Positions 10,007 to 18,606 of a stretch of 64,000 nt of DNA are shown here, piece by piece. The translations under genes were made by a program, and so were the position numbers. Each line of letters starts with the position of its first letter. Within the stretch, counting starts at the first letter, position 1. Origin of the DNA: SCUS01 sp966211675 (GTDB lineage: Bacteria > Myxococcota_A > Polyangia > Polyangiales > Ga0077539); NCBI GenBank assembly GCA_966211675.1, contig CBIHPK010000016.1, forward strand, positions 5,439 through 69,438. Reading direction: 5' to 3'. The notes under the pieces were generated by a model. That model searched no databases and was not told the origin of the DNA. It saw only the letters and a list, made by a program, of their open reading frames with translations.

Positions 10007-11890
10007 TCAGCTCAACACGTCGGCGATGCGCTCGGCGGCCCGGGTCGCCACGGCCATGATCGTGAGCTGTGGGTTCACGCCGAGTGGACCTGCGATGGTG
10101 CTCCCATCGACGATGAAGAGGCGCCGCAGGTCGTGGGCCTGGTGGTCGAGGTCGACCACCGAGGTCCTCGGATCGCGGCCCATGCGGCAGGTGCCGAGCG
10201 GGTGGTAGCTGAGCAGCGGAAGGTCACCAGCCGCGGGCACCGTCTGCCGGAAGCGGTGGAAGTCGCCCGGCTCCAGCACCGGCGACGACGTCACCACCGG
10301 GTACAGCCGCCGCGCACCCGCTGCCAGGAACATCTCCCCCGCCCGCACCATCGCCGCGTGGACCCGCGCCGCGTCGCGCGCGTTGACGTGCTTCGTGACC
10401 AGCACGTTGCCGTCGCGCTCGTAGCGCACCACGGCGTCGGCGCGGTCGTCGGCGACGAGCGTGCCCACGGTCGCGATGTGGTCGAGCTTCGTCACGGCCG
10501 CGGTGAGTCGGCGGCCCGCGAGGGGCAGGGTCATCGGCGCGACGTTGCGGTCCGACTGGGCGCCCAGGATGAGGAAGCCCTCGCGGAGGAAGTGATCCAC
10601 CGCGAAGCCCTGGGGCACGTGGTCGGCGCCGCGGATGGGCTCGTCGAAGAGGGCCGACATCCCCCCGCTCGGGTGCAGCGACAGGTTGCGCCCGACCTGC
10701 CCGCTCGTATCGCAGATCCCCTGCTTCTGGAGGAAGGTCGCCGTCGGCAGCGCGCCCCCCGCGAGGATCACCGCGCGCGCCTGGAAGCGCACCCGCACGC
10801 CCGCGCGCGTCGCTGCGTCGAGGCCCGTCGCGCGGCCGCCCTCGACCCTCACCCGCTCGGCCCGCAGGCCCGTGAAGAGGGCCGCCGAGTGCTCGAGGGC
10901 CGCGGGGACGTACGACACGTTGGTGCTACGCCGGGCGTCGCTGCGGCAGCCGAAGTCGCAGAAGCCCGACGCCTGGCAGCCCGGAGCGTTGCGGCGGATG
11001 CGGTGGTGGCTCCAGCCGAGTGCCTTGCACCCGCGGTCGAACACGCCGCCGAGCGGCCCGAGGTAGCGCTCCTCGGTGGGCGCCACGCCCAGGAAGGACT
11101 CCACCCGGTCGAACCACCGGGCCATCGACGACGGCGCGAAGTCGTCGGTGCCGAGCGCGTCGCACCACCGGTCGAGCACCCACGGCGGCGTGCGGAAGCA
11201 GGTCCCGCCGTTGATCGCCGTTGAGCCGCCCACCATGCGGCCCATGAACACCGGCATCGGCGCGTTGCCCACCGCGACGGCGCCCCGGTAGAAGCGCTGG
11301 TGCGCGCGGACCGCGCTGCCGTCGAAGGCGTCGCGGCGGTGCAGGTCGCCCTCCTCGACGAAGGCCACCGCGTAGCCCTTCGCCGCGAGGGCGTGGCCGA
11401 CGACCGCGCCGCCCGCGCCGGTCCCGACGACCACGACGTCGCAGGCGACGACCTCCTCCGCGGCGATGTCTTCGCCGCGCCGCAGCTGCCGCAGCCAGCG
11501 GGGCTCGTCGAGGGCGGGCATCACCTTCAACGCACCGCCGAGGCGCGCGTACACGACCGGGCGGTCGAAGTGCACCAGCTTGAAGAAGAGCAGCAGAACC
11601 CCGTACGGGCCGCGGAGCAGCGGGTCCTTCGACCAGCGGTCGAGGGTGGCCTCCTGGGCGTCGGCGTCGAGCGCGTGGAAGGGCCGCCCCGTCGAGGCGA
11701 CGGCCGCCGCCGAAAGCGCCCGCAGCGCCGCGCGCCAGCCGCCGACCAGCGCGGGCGAGAGCTCGTCGACGACCTCCTCGGCGCGCCGCAGCGTCGCCTC
11801 GTCGCCGCCCGGTACCCCGTCGCCGCCCGGGATCATCGCCTCCAACAGCGCCAGCGCCGCGCGCCGCTCTTCAAAGGTCATCGGGGTCAC
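10007..11890 (-). CDS. GMC-family oxidoreductase, long-chain alcohol oxidase-like
   Basis: A 627-residue flavoprotein. The FAD-binding turn (VVVVGTGAGGAVVGHALA) begins near residue 152. It is preceded by an N-terminal domain with LLEAMIPGGDGVPGG like that of plant and bacterial long-chain fatty alcohol oxidases. The substrate half includes GGSTAINGG, a Cys-containing GCQASGFCDFGC, and near the C-terminus YHPLGTCRMG and NPQLTIMAVATRAAE, the usual GMC ending with the catalytic His region. The family oxidises alcohols to aldehydes with O2. It overlaps the preceding MMPL gene by 4 nt and is last in the operon. Fatty alcohol or a cyclitol hydroxyl are both possible substrates. Confidence 0.88.
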   Translation of the reverse strand: MTPMTFEERRAALALLEAMIPGGDGVPGGDEATLRRAEEVVDELSPALVGGWRAALRALSAAAVASTGRPFHALDADAQEATLDRWSKDPLLRGPYGVLLLFFKLVHFDRPVVYARLGGALKVMPALDEPRWLRQLRRGEDIAAEEVVACDVVVVGTGAGGAVVGHALAAKGYAVAFVEEGDLHRRDAFDGSAVRAHQRFYRGAVAVGNAPMPVFMGRMVGGSTAINGGTCFRTPPWVLDRWCDALGTDDFAPSSMARWFDRVESFLGVAPTEERYLGPLGGVFDRGCKALGWSHHRIRRNAPGCQASGFCDFGCRSDARRSTNVSYVPAALEHSAALFTGLRAERVRVEGGRATGLDAATRAGVRVRFQARAVILAGGALPTATFLQKQGICDTSGQVGRNLSLHPSGGMSALFDEPIRGADHVPQGFAVDHFLREGFLILGAQSDRNVAPMTLPLAGRRLTAAVTKLDHIATVGTLVADDRADAVVRYERDGNVLVTKHVNARDAARVHAAMVRAGEMFLAAGARRLYPVVTSSPVLEPGDFHRFRQTVPAAGDLPLLSYHPLGTCRMGRDPRTSVVDLDHQAHDLRRLFIVDGSTIAGPLGVNPQLTIMAVATRAAERIADVLS

Positions 11891-14337
11891 GCCGGCTCCT
11901 CCATGGTGGTCCGCGACGGCGCGAGCGCGGGGTACACGCCGAGCACGATCGTCACGGCGACGACCTCCCCGAGCACCGCCGCCTGCCCGAAGCTGCGGAG
12001 CGCGCCGGAGCTAGCCAGCAGCAGCGTCACGTAGCCCACGATGGTGGTGAGCGAGCACAGTAGGATCGCGCCGCCCATCCGCGCGGAGGCCTCTCGGGCG
12101 TCGACTCGGAGCGCGTCGCCCGCGCCGAGCAGGTTCACGAGGTAGTCCGCCCCGACGCCCATGGTGATCGGGAGGGCCGCGAAGTTCAGCATGTTCAGCC
12201 GCACGCCGAGCGCGAGCATCGCGAGCTGCGAGCCCACCGCGACGCCCGTGACGAGCAGCACCGTGCCGGCGATGCGGAGCGGGCGGCGGCCGAAGATCGG
12301 CACCAGCGCGAGCGTCACGAGCAGGCACACCATGCCGATGACCCGCGCCGCGTCGCGCTGGAGCACCCGCATGATCTCCGCCATCACCAGGAAGGCCCCG
12401 CCCACGACCGACCCCGGCGGGACCGGCGCCGCGTTCACGCGCTCGGCGAAGCGCACCACGTTGCGCACGTCGTCGAAGTCGATCGCCAGCGAGGGGAAGA
12501 CCAGCACCGTGCGGTCGGTGCGGCCGTCGCGCTCGGCGAAGGGGCCACGCAGCGCCTCGGGAACGGTCGCCGGGTCGATGGGGGCGACGCCCGCGCGCGG
12601 CAGCCACTCGTCGAGGAAGGCGCGCGCGTCGGCGGGGACGCGCTCCTGGGGGAGGGCGTCGACGCGGCGGCGCAGCGCGTCCAGGGCCTCGATGCGGGCA
12701 CGCTGGTCGTCGGCCGGCGGGGCGTAGCGGTCGACGGTCTCGACTCGCTCGGCCATCGGGCGCGGGCCGGCGACGAGGGCGCCATGAAGCGCCGCGACGA
12801 CGCCCTCGCGGGACCCGGGGGAGGGGGCGAGGGCCACCACGGGCGTGAGCCAGGTGCCGAAGATGGCGGAGACGGTGCGGTCCCACGAGGCGGCGCCGGA
12901 GCGCACGGACTCGGTGTTGCGGAGGTCGCGCAGGTCGGCGTCCCAGTAGCCCTCTCGGAGCCCGCGGCGCAGGCCGACGCCGCCCACCGCGACGAGCGCG
13001 AGGAGCACCGCGACGGAGACCGCGCGGGCCCGCGGGAGGTCTGCGTACCAACGGCGCACGGCGTCCTGCACGCGGGTGCTCCCGGCGGGGCGGCGCGGCG
13101 GGTCGAAGAGGGCGATGCCCACGGGCGTGGCGAGGTAGGTCACGAGCGCGACGGTGAGCATCCCGACGCCGCCCGTGGTGCCGAACTGCGAGAACCCGCG
13201 GAAGCTCGTGAAGGTCAGCCCCAGGTACGCCGCGGAGGCGGTCGCGGCGGCGGCTGAGACCCCGGGGAGGCTCTGCCGCGCGGCGCGCACGACGGCGGTG
13301 GCGCGGTCGAGGTCGGCGGGCTGCGCGCGGTAGTAGGCGAGGAGGAGCAGCGGGTAGTTGATCCCGTTGCCGATGATGATCGAGCCGAGGAAGGCGGAGT
13401 TGGAGTTGAGCGTGCTGCCCGTGAGGCGGGCGATGGCGAAGGTGGCGATGACGCCGGGGACGACACCCGTGAGCACGGCCAGCAGCGCGCGCGCCGAGCG
13501 GTAGTAGCCGACGATCAGGAGGCCCACGAGCAGGGTCACCAGCACCGACGAGAGGCCCACGTCGGAGAGGATCGCGGCGTGCTCCTCGAGCAGGTTGGCG
13601 ACCTCGCCGTTGTAGGCGACGAGGAGGTTTCGGCGGTACCCGGGGCGCAGGCGCGCGACCTCGGCGCGCACCATGGCGTCGAGGGCCGCGGCGGGCTCGA
13701 CCTCGGTGTCGGAGGCGGCCATGGTCACGCGCAGCAGGGCCGTGCGCCCGTCGCGAGAGGCGATGAACCCGCTGGGAAAGCGGTCGGCCGCGGCGGCCTC
13801 GCGGTCGGCCTCGTCGCGCAGGCGGCGGAGGCGCTGCTCCGGGGTGCCCTCCTCGTCGTCGAGGGCGATGAACATCGGGTTGGCCTCGCGCTCGGCCTGG
13901 TCGATCGCGGCGCGGGCCTCGGCCAACACGTGGTCGAAGCGATCGCGCGGGATGAGCAGCGGCGCGTGGGCGCGGATCCAGGTGCGCTCGGCCGAGACGT
14001 CGTACTGCACCGCCCGCACGAGGGGCAGCCGGCGGGCGGCGATGCCCTCGCCCAGGGCGCGCACGAAGCGGCGGTTCTCGGCCGGGTCGGGCGAGCGCAC
14101 CAGCACGATGAGCCCGGCGGCGCCGCCGCCGAAGCGGGCGTGCAGCGCCGTGATCGCGCGCACCGTCGCGGAGTCGTCGGGGAGGAGGTCCTGCATCCCG
14201 GCGTGTACCTGGGTGAAGTAGCGGACGCAGAGGCCCACCGGCGCCACCAGCGCGAGAAGCAGCAGGAGCGCGGCGCGGCGCGGCGCGGCGGTGACCCACA
14301 GCACGAAGCGCGCATAGGCCGCCCAGGCGTCGCTCAC
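11887..14337 (-). CDS. MMPL/RND-type lipid exporter
   Basis: An 816-residue protein with RND topology. Helix 1 is near residues 18-36, a large periplasmic loop follows to about 270, then five helices (including GNGINYPLLLLAYYR). The same arrangement repeats, with helix 7 near 400, a loop, and helices 8-12 containing LPITMGVGADYLVNLL and TTIVGYVTLLLAS. Proteins of this class move lipids across the envelope (MmpL, hopanoid HpnN). GTG 14337 is chosen because the frame upstream is Arg-rich shadow and because GTGA overlaps the stop of the monophosphatase gene. It is the likely exporter of the product of this operon. Confidence 0.88.
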   Translation of the reverse strand: MSDAWAAYARFVLWVTAAPRRAALLLLLALVAPVGLCVRYFTQVHAGMQDLLPDDSATVRAITALHARFGGGAAGLIVLVRSPDPAENRRFVRALGEGIAARRLPLVRAVQYDVSAERTWIRAHAPLLIPRDRFDHVLAEARAAIDQAEREANPMFIALDDEEGTPEQRLRRLRDEADREAAAADRFPSGFIASRDGRTALLRVTMAASDTEVEPAAALDAMVRAEVARLRPGYRRNLLVAYNGEVANLLEEHAAILSDVGLSSVLVTLLVGLLIVGYYRSARALLAVLTGVVPGVIATFAIARLTGSTLNSNSAFLGSIIIGNGINYPLLLLAYYRAQPADLDRATAVVRAARQSLPGVSAAAATASAAYLGLTFTSFRGFSQFGTTGGVGMLTVALVTYLATPVGIALFDPPRRPAGSTRVQDAVRRWYADLPRARAVSVAVLLALVAVGGVGLRRGLREGYWDADLRDLRNTESVRSGAASWDRTVSAIFGTWLTPVVALAPSPGSREGVVAALHGALVAGPRPMAERVETVDRYAPPADDQRARIEALDALRRRVDALPQERVPADARAFLDEWLPRAGVAPIDPATVPEALRGPFAERDGRTDRTVLVFPSLAIDFDDVRNVVRFAERVNAAPVPPGSVVGGAFLVMAEIMRVLQRDAARVIGMVCLLVTLALVPIFGRRPLRIAGTVLLVTGVAVGSQLAMLALGVRLNMLNFAALPITMGVGADYLVNLLGAGDALRVDAREASARMGGAILLCSLTTIVGYVTLLLASSGALRSFGQAAVLGEVVAVTIVLGVYPALAPSRTTMEEPA

Positions 14338-15119
14338 GCGCCGGACCCTCCGCGCATGAGGGCGCCGAGCGTCGCGTGCAGCGGGCCGTTGGTGGCCAGC
14401 AGGTCGGGCGCGTCGGGGTGGTGCTCGCCGCCGTCGAAGCGCGCGACGGCGCCGCCGGCCTCGCGCACGAGCAGCGCGCCCGCGGCCGTGTCCCAGGGCT
14501 TCAGACCCGGCTCGAAGTACGCGTCGAGCCGGCCGCGCGCGACGTCCGCGAGGTCGAGCGCCGCGCACCCGAGCGACCGCAGCGCCTGCACCTCGCGGAA
14601 CACCCGGGTCAGCCGCGCGAGCTGCGCCGTGTCGGCGTCGCGGCCGGCGTAGGTGAGCGCGCTCGCCACCATCGCGCCGCGCAGGTCGCCCACCGTCGAC
14701 ACGCGGATCGGCCTGTCGTTGCAGCGCGCCCCGAGCCCGGCCGCGGCGGTGAAGAGCTCGTCGGTGAAGGGCGCGTACACCGCCCCGGCGACGACCTCGC
14801 CGCGGTGGGAGACGGCCACCGAGACGCCACAGCGGGGCGATCCGTGGGCGAAGTTCTTGGTGCCGTCGAGGGGGTCGATGATCCAGACGTAGCCCGCCTC
14901 GGGGTCGAGCGTGGTGCCTTCCTCGGCGACGATGCCGTGGTCGGGGAAGCGCCCCCGCAGCGCGTCGACGATGGCCCGCTCGCAGGCGCCGTCGACCGCC
15001 GTGACGACGTCCGCGTCGCCCTTCGCCGCGACCTCGAAGCCCTCGGCGCGCGCCCGGCGCTGAATCTCGCCGGCGAGCCTCGCCACCTCCGCCGCCGTCT
15101 CCAGGAGCCGTCCGATCAT
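14334..15119 (-). CDS. Inositol monophosphatase family protein
   Basis: A 261-residue enzyme with the three metal-binding signatures of the family: VAEEGTT, IIDPLDGTKNFAHG and the C-terminal KPWDTAAGALLVREAGG. It would remove phosphate from inositol-1-phosphate (or a related sugar phosphate) with Mg2+. The start ATG 15119 overlaps the stop of the upstream flippase gene (ATGA), and its own stop overlaps the MMPL start, so translation is probably coupled. Together with inositol-phosphate synthase in the same operon it gives a complete route from glucose-6-phosphate to free inositol. The family also includes HisN and CysQ, but context favours a cyclitol phosphate. Confidence 0.88.
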   Translation of the reverse strand: MIGRLLETAAEVARLAGEIQRRARAEGFEVAAKGDADVVTAVDGACERAIVDALRGRFPDHGIVAEEGTTLDPEAGYVWIIDPLDGTKNFAHGSPRCGVSVAVSHRGEVVAGAVYAPFTDELFTAAAGLGARCNDRPIRVSTVGDLRGAMVASALTYAGRDADTAQLARLTRVFREVQALRSLGCAALDLADVARGRLDAYFEPGLKPWDTAAGALLVREAGGAVARFDGGEHHPDAPDLLATNGPLHATLGALMRGGSGA

Positions 15120-16069
15120 GCAGGTCCTTCGTGAGGGGCGGGGTCGTCGGGGAGGGCCAGCGCGGCGGCGCCGCCGAGGAGCGCGAGCCCGAGCTGAGCG
15201 CCGTGCAGGCCGAGGGTGAGCGCGAGCGCGTCGGGGGCCGCGAGGTCGAGGCGCGCGGCGGAGAGCGCGAGGAGGGCGTCCGTGGCGCCCAGTTGCCCCG
15301 GGAGGGCGTCGCCGAGCGCGGCGCCCGTCAGCAGGAGGCCGTGCGCGGCGAGCGCGTCGACGGCCCCGGCGCGGCCGCCGAGCGCGCGGAGCAGCGCCGC
15401 CACCTGCGCGAGCTGCAGCAGGCGAGCACCGGTCTCCCACGCGGCAGCGCGCCCGAGGGCGGGCCACGCGGCGGCGAAGGCGTCGTCGAAGGCGGGGCCC
15501 TGCGCCGGCGCGACCCCGACGCGCGCACCGCGCCCGCGGCCGCGGCGCCCGCGGCCGGCCAGCGCGACGGCGAGGCCGGCCGCGGACATCACGAGGGCGA
15601 AGGCTCCGACGGCGAGCGTGGGCCAGGTCGCGCCGCAGCGCAGCGCCACGCCGACGAGGGCGAGCAGCGCGATGGCGGCGTTGCCCAGCAGCACCGCGGC
15701 CTGCGATCCGACCGCGCCCGCGGCTGCGACGGGGCCGCCCACCCGGGGCGCGAGGCGGACGGCCTTCCACCCCTCGGCGAGCAGGCGCCCTAGGGGCAAC
15801 CCCGCCGAGACCACGTTGCCTAGGAACGCCGCGCGCCAGAAGGGCCGCGCCGGGGCCGCGCGACCAGCCGCGCGGTAGAGCGCCGCGAGCGCGAGCGCGT
15901 CGAGCGCCACCACGCCGGCCTCCAGCGCGCCCAGCAGCGGCATCCACGGGGCGAGGCGCGCGAGCGACGGGAGCGTGGCCCCGACGCCGACGGCGCGCAC
16001 GACCGCGACGAGCAGGCCGACGGCCGCCACCGCCGCGAGGGCGCGCCCGATGACGGCACCGCGGGTCAT
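15116..16069 (-). CDS. UPF0104/LPG-synthase-TM-like membrane flippase
   Basis: A 317-residue polytopic protein with about eight hydrophobic segments. It has the family's features: GNVVSAGLPLGRLLAEGWKA, a turn between helices 3 and 4, and a later GDALPGQLGATDALLALS segment. The family (lysylphosphatidylglycerol synthetase TM region, AglD/YbhN-like) moves lipids or polyprenyl-linked sugars between leaflets. No soluble transferase domain is attached. ATGA overlaps on both sides place it firmly in the operon. It may flip the cyclitol lipid to the periplasmic leaflet for the MMPL pump; this is inference. Confidence 0.75.
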   Translation of the reverse strand: MTRGAVIGRALAAVAAVGLLVAVVRAVGVGATLPSLARLAPWMPLLGALEAGVVALDALALAALYRAAGRAAPARPFWRAAFLGNVVSAGLPLGRLLAEGWKAVRLAPRVGGPVAAAGAVGSQAAVLLGNAAIALLALVGVALRCGATWPTLAVGAFALVMSAAGLAVALAGRGRRGRGRGARVGVAPAQGPAFDDAFAAAWPALGRAAAWETGARLLQLAQVAALLRALGGRAGAVDALAAHGLLLTGAALGDALPGQLGATDALLALSAARLDLAAPDALALTLGLHGAQLGLALLGGAAALALPDDPAPHEGPA

Positions 16070-17364
16070 CCGGCGGCCACGACCTCGTCGAGGTGAGACC
16101 ACACCCGCGCGAAGGCCTCGGCGTAGGCGTCGACGAGGTCGGGGGGCTGCGCGGCGATGGGGCAGCTCTGCGAGAAGAGCACCAGCGAGCCGTCGAGGAG
16201 GCGCGTCGTCTCCGGGTACTGCGCGAGGTCGTAGTCGACGCCGACGGCGCGGTCCCACGGGGCGCCGACGCGCTCGCGGAAGAGCCGCTGGCCGGGCACG
16301 GGCTGCGTCTGCCAGAGCACCGCCTCGAGCCCCTCGGCGCGCAGGGCCGCGAGCACGGCGTCGCGTACCCGGCGCGGCGGGGCGTCGACGCCTGCCGCGC
16401 GCCCGTCGAGGCGCACGCGATACTTGTGCACCGTCGCCGTGCGGTCGTCCGGGACCTCCATCGGCGTTACGCCGGGGAGCGCCGAGAGAGAGGCGGAGAG
16501 GCGGCGGGCGTTGGATTGGGCGCGGGCGTTCCAGAGGTCGAGCTTGCGGAGCTGCGAGCGGGCGAGCGCGGCGGACATCTCGTTGGTCCGGTACATCCAC
16601 CCCACGACGGCGCTGTCGTAGGCCCGCGACGCGTCGAGCGGGCGCTCGGCCCGCCAGGGGACGTCCTCCATGGCGCGCACGTCCTCGCCGAACATCCGCA
16701 CGCGGTTGGCCCGGTCGAGCGTCGCCTCGTCGTCGCTCACGAACACGCCCCCCTCGCCGCAGGCCAGGCTCTTGCTCGACTGGAGGCTGAACGCCGCCCC
16801 GTCGCCGAAGGTCCCCACGCGACGCCCGCGCAGGGTCGCCCCGTGGGCCTGCGCGGCGTCCTCGATGACCGCGAGGCCGCGGCGGCGGGCGATCTCGACG
16901 ACGGCGTCGACCTCGCACGGCACGCCGTGGATGTGCACCGGCAGCAGCGCCCGGGTGCGCGGGGTGATGGCGGCCTCGATGCGCGCCGGGTCGATGCCGC
17001 AGGTGCGCGGCTCGATGTCGACGAACACCGGGATCGCCTGCTGGTGCAGCACCGACTGCGCGGTGGCCACGAAGGAGTAGGCGCTGGTGATCACCTCGTC
17101 GCCCGCGCCGACCCCGACGGCCGCGAGCGCGAGGTGCAGCGCGGCGGTCCCGCTGTTGGTGGCGAGCGCGCCGCGGGTGCCGATGTACCGGGCGAACTCA
17201 CGCTCGAGGCCGCGCACCTCCGGCGCGAAGGGACCGGAGAGCACCCCCCGGTCGAGCACGCCCATCACCGCGGCGCGGTCGTCGGCGTCGAGGACGGGCC
17301 AGCGGACGTGCTGCGCGTTGTCGACCGCGGGCGCGCGGCCGAGGAGGGCGATGGGGGCGCTCAT
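16066..17364 (-). CDS. DegT/DnrJ/EryC1/StrS aminotransferase
   Basis: A 432-residue PLP-dependent sugar/cyclitol aminotransferase. ALATNSGTAALHLAL (about 67-81) binds the cofactor phosphate, VIEDAAQAHGA contains the PLP-ring Asp (about 169), and SLQSSKSLACGEGG carries the Schiff-base Lys (about 198). MYRTNEMSAALARSQL is the typical substrate-side motif. Relatives aminate keto-sugars or keto-inositols (StsC-type in streptomycin biosynthesis). Next to inositol-phosphate synthase and a monophosphatase, a keto-cyclitol substrate giving an aminocyclitol is the simplest reading, though a nucleotide keto-sugar is possible. The gap to the synthase gene is 13 nt. Confidence 0.9.
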   Translation of the reverse strand: MSAPIALLGRAPAVDNAQHVRWPVLDADDRAAVMGVLDRGVLSGPFAPEVRGLEREFARYIGTRGALATNSGTAALHLALAAVGVGAGDEVITSAYSFVATAQSVLHQQAIPVFVDIEPRTCGIDPARIEAAITPRTRALLPVHIHGVPCEVDAVVEIARRRGLAVIEDAAQAHGATLRGRRVGTFGDGAAFSLQSSKSLACGEGGVFVSDDEATLDRANRVRMFGEDVRAMEDVPWRAERPLDASRAYDSAVVGWMYRTNEMSAALARSQLRKLDLWNARAQSNARRLSASLSALPGVTPMEVPDDRTATVHKYRVRLDGRAAGVDAPPRRVRDAVLAALRAEGLEAVLWQTQPVPGQRLFRERVGAPWDRAVGVDYDLAQYPETTRLLDGSLVLFSQSCPIAAQPPDLVDAYAEAFARVWSHLDEVVAAG

Positions 17365-17377
17365 CCGGCGTATCTCC

Positions 17378-18583
17378 TCAGGCGGCGGGCGCGACGCGCA
17401 GACCGGGCGACACGCGCGCGACCCACTCGTGGAGCATCGCGTTCTGCGCGAAGAGGTCGTGCACCGGGGGCTCGCCGTCGACGCGGTAGGGCGACTTGAA
17501 GAAGAGCGAGAGAGGCTGCTGGACCCCTTTCTCCCCGGCGCGCTGCGCGGCGTCGAGGAGGCGCACGAGGTCGAGCACGAGCGGCGCGGCGAGGATGGAG
17601 TCCTTGCAGAGGAAGTTGACCTTGAGCTGCATCGGCTCGCCGAGGAAGCCGAGGAGGTCGATGTTGTCCCACGCCTCCTTCTGGTCGCCGCGCGGGCGGT
17701 AGTAGTGGATGTGCACCTGGTGGTCGCCCACCGGGTAGCCGAGGATCTCGTCGAGCACGCTCTTCTTGCTCGTGACCTTGGTCTTGTTGGAGCCCGGGTC
17801 GTCGAGCACCTTGCCGTCGTTGTTGCCGAGGATGTTGGTCGAGTACCAGCCGTCGACGCGCAGGTCGCGCACCACGAAGGCGGGCGCGAGCACGGTCTTG
17901 AGGAAGGTCTGGCCGGTCTTGCCGTCCTCGCCCGCGATGGGCACTCCCCGCTTCTCCGCGAGGGCCTCCAGCGCCGGGACGTTCGAGCGGCTCGGGGTGA
18001 AGTTCGCGTGGGGGATGCCCATGGTGATCGCGAGGTAGAGGTACTTCATCGCGGGGCTGATGCGCGCGTCGTCGGCGTCGAGGCCCGCCTCAAAGGCCTC
18101 GACGGTGCGGTGCACCTCCGCCACGTCGATGTACCGCTCGGTCGAGGTCAGGTTGACCATCACCACGCGCTGCACGTCGCGCTCGCGCTGGAAGGCCGTC
18201 ACCTGCTCGCGCATGATGCGCAGCTCGTCGCGGAACGACTTCGCCGGCACCACGTGGTCGCCCACGTTGTTGGCGAGGAAGGCCGACGACGACACGCCCG
18301 GCCACGGGCGCATCGAGCGCAGCTCGGACTCGATGGCGCCGAGCTGGTCGCGCGGCACTACGGCGTGGGTGAGCGCGGCCTCGTAGAGGTCTCCGCCCTT
18401 GAGGTCCCAGCCGCCGAAGACCATGTCTTCGAGCGCGCAGGCGCCCACCGCGGCCCCGAGCGGCCCCTCGGTGATCATCCCGAAGCGGGGGGCGCCCCGG
18501 CGCATCAGCGCGACGCCCGCGATGACCGTCGATGCCACGGCGCCCGCGGCGCCGATCAACAAGACTCCGACCCGATTGCCCAT
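17378..18583 (-). CDS. ino1: myo-Inositol-1-phosphate synthase
   Basis: A 401-residue protein with the family's fingerprints: an N-terminal NAD-binding VLLIGAAGAVASTVIAG, VVMVNLTSTERYIDV, TFLKTVLAPAFVVRDL, WYSTNILGNNDGKVLDDP, SNKTKVTSKKSVLDEIL and VNFLCKDSILAAPLVLDL. The enzyme isomerises D-glucose-6-phosphate to inositol-1-phosphate with tightly bound NAD. Its length matches the shorter prokaryotic synthases. It follows the GH3 gene by 23 nt. The role is well supported. Use for a secondary lipid rather than phosphatidylinositol is suggested only by neighbours. Confidence 0.92.
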   Translation of the reverse strand: MGNRVGVLLIGAAGAVASTVIAGVALMRRGAPRFGMITEGPLGAAVGACALEDMVFGGWDLKGGDLYEAALTHAVVPRDQLGAIESELRSMRPWPGVSSSAFLANNVGDHVVPAKSFRDELRIMREQVTAFQRERDVQRVVMVNLTSTERYIDVAEVHRTVEAFEAGLDADDARISPAMKYLYLAITMGIPHANFTPSRSNVPALEALAEKRGVPIAGEDGKTGQTFLKTVLAPAFVVRDLRVDGWYSTNILGNNDGKVLDDPGSNKTKVTSKKSVLDEILGYPVGDHQVHIHYYRPRGDQKEAWDNIDLLGFLGEPMQLKVNFLCKDSILAAPLVLDLVRLLDAAQRAGEKGVQQPLSLFFKSPYRVDGEPPVHDLFAQNAMLHEWVARVSPGLRVAPAA

Positions 18584-18606
18584 TGTCGTTGGTCCCTGCT
18601 CTTCTC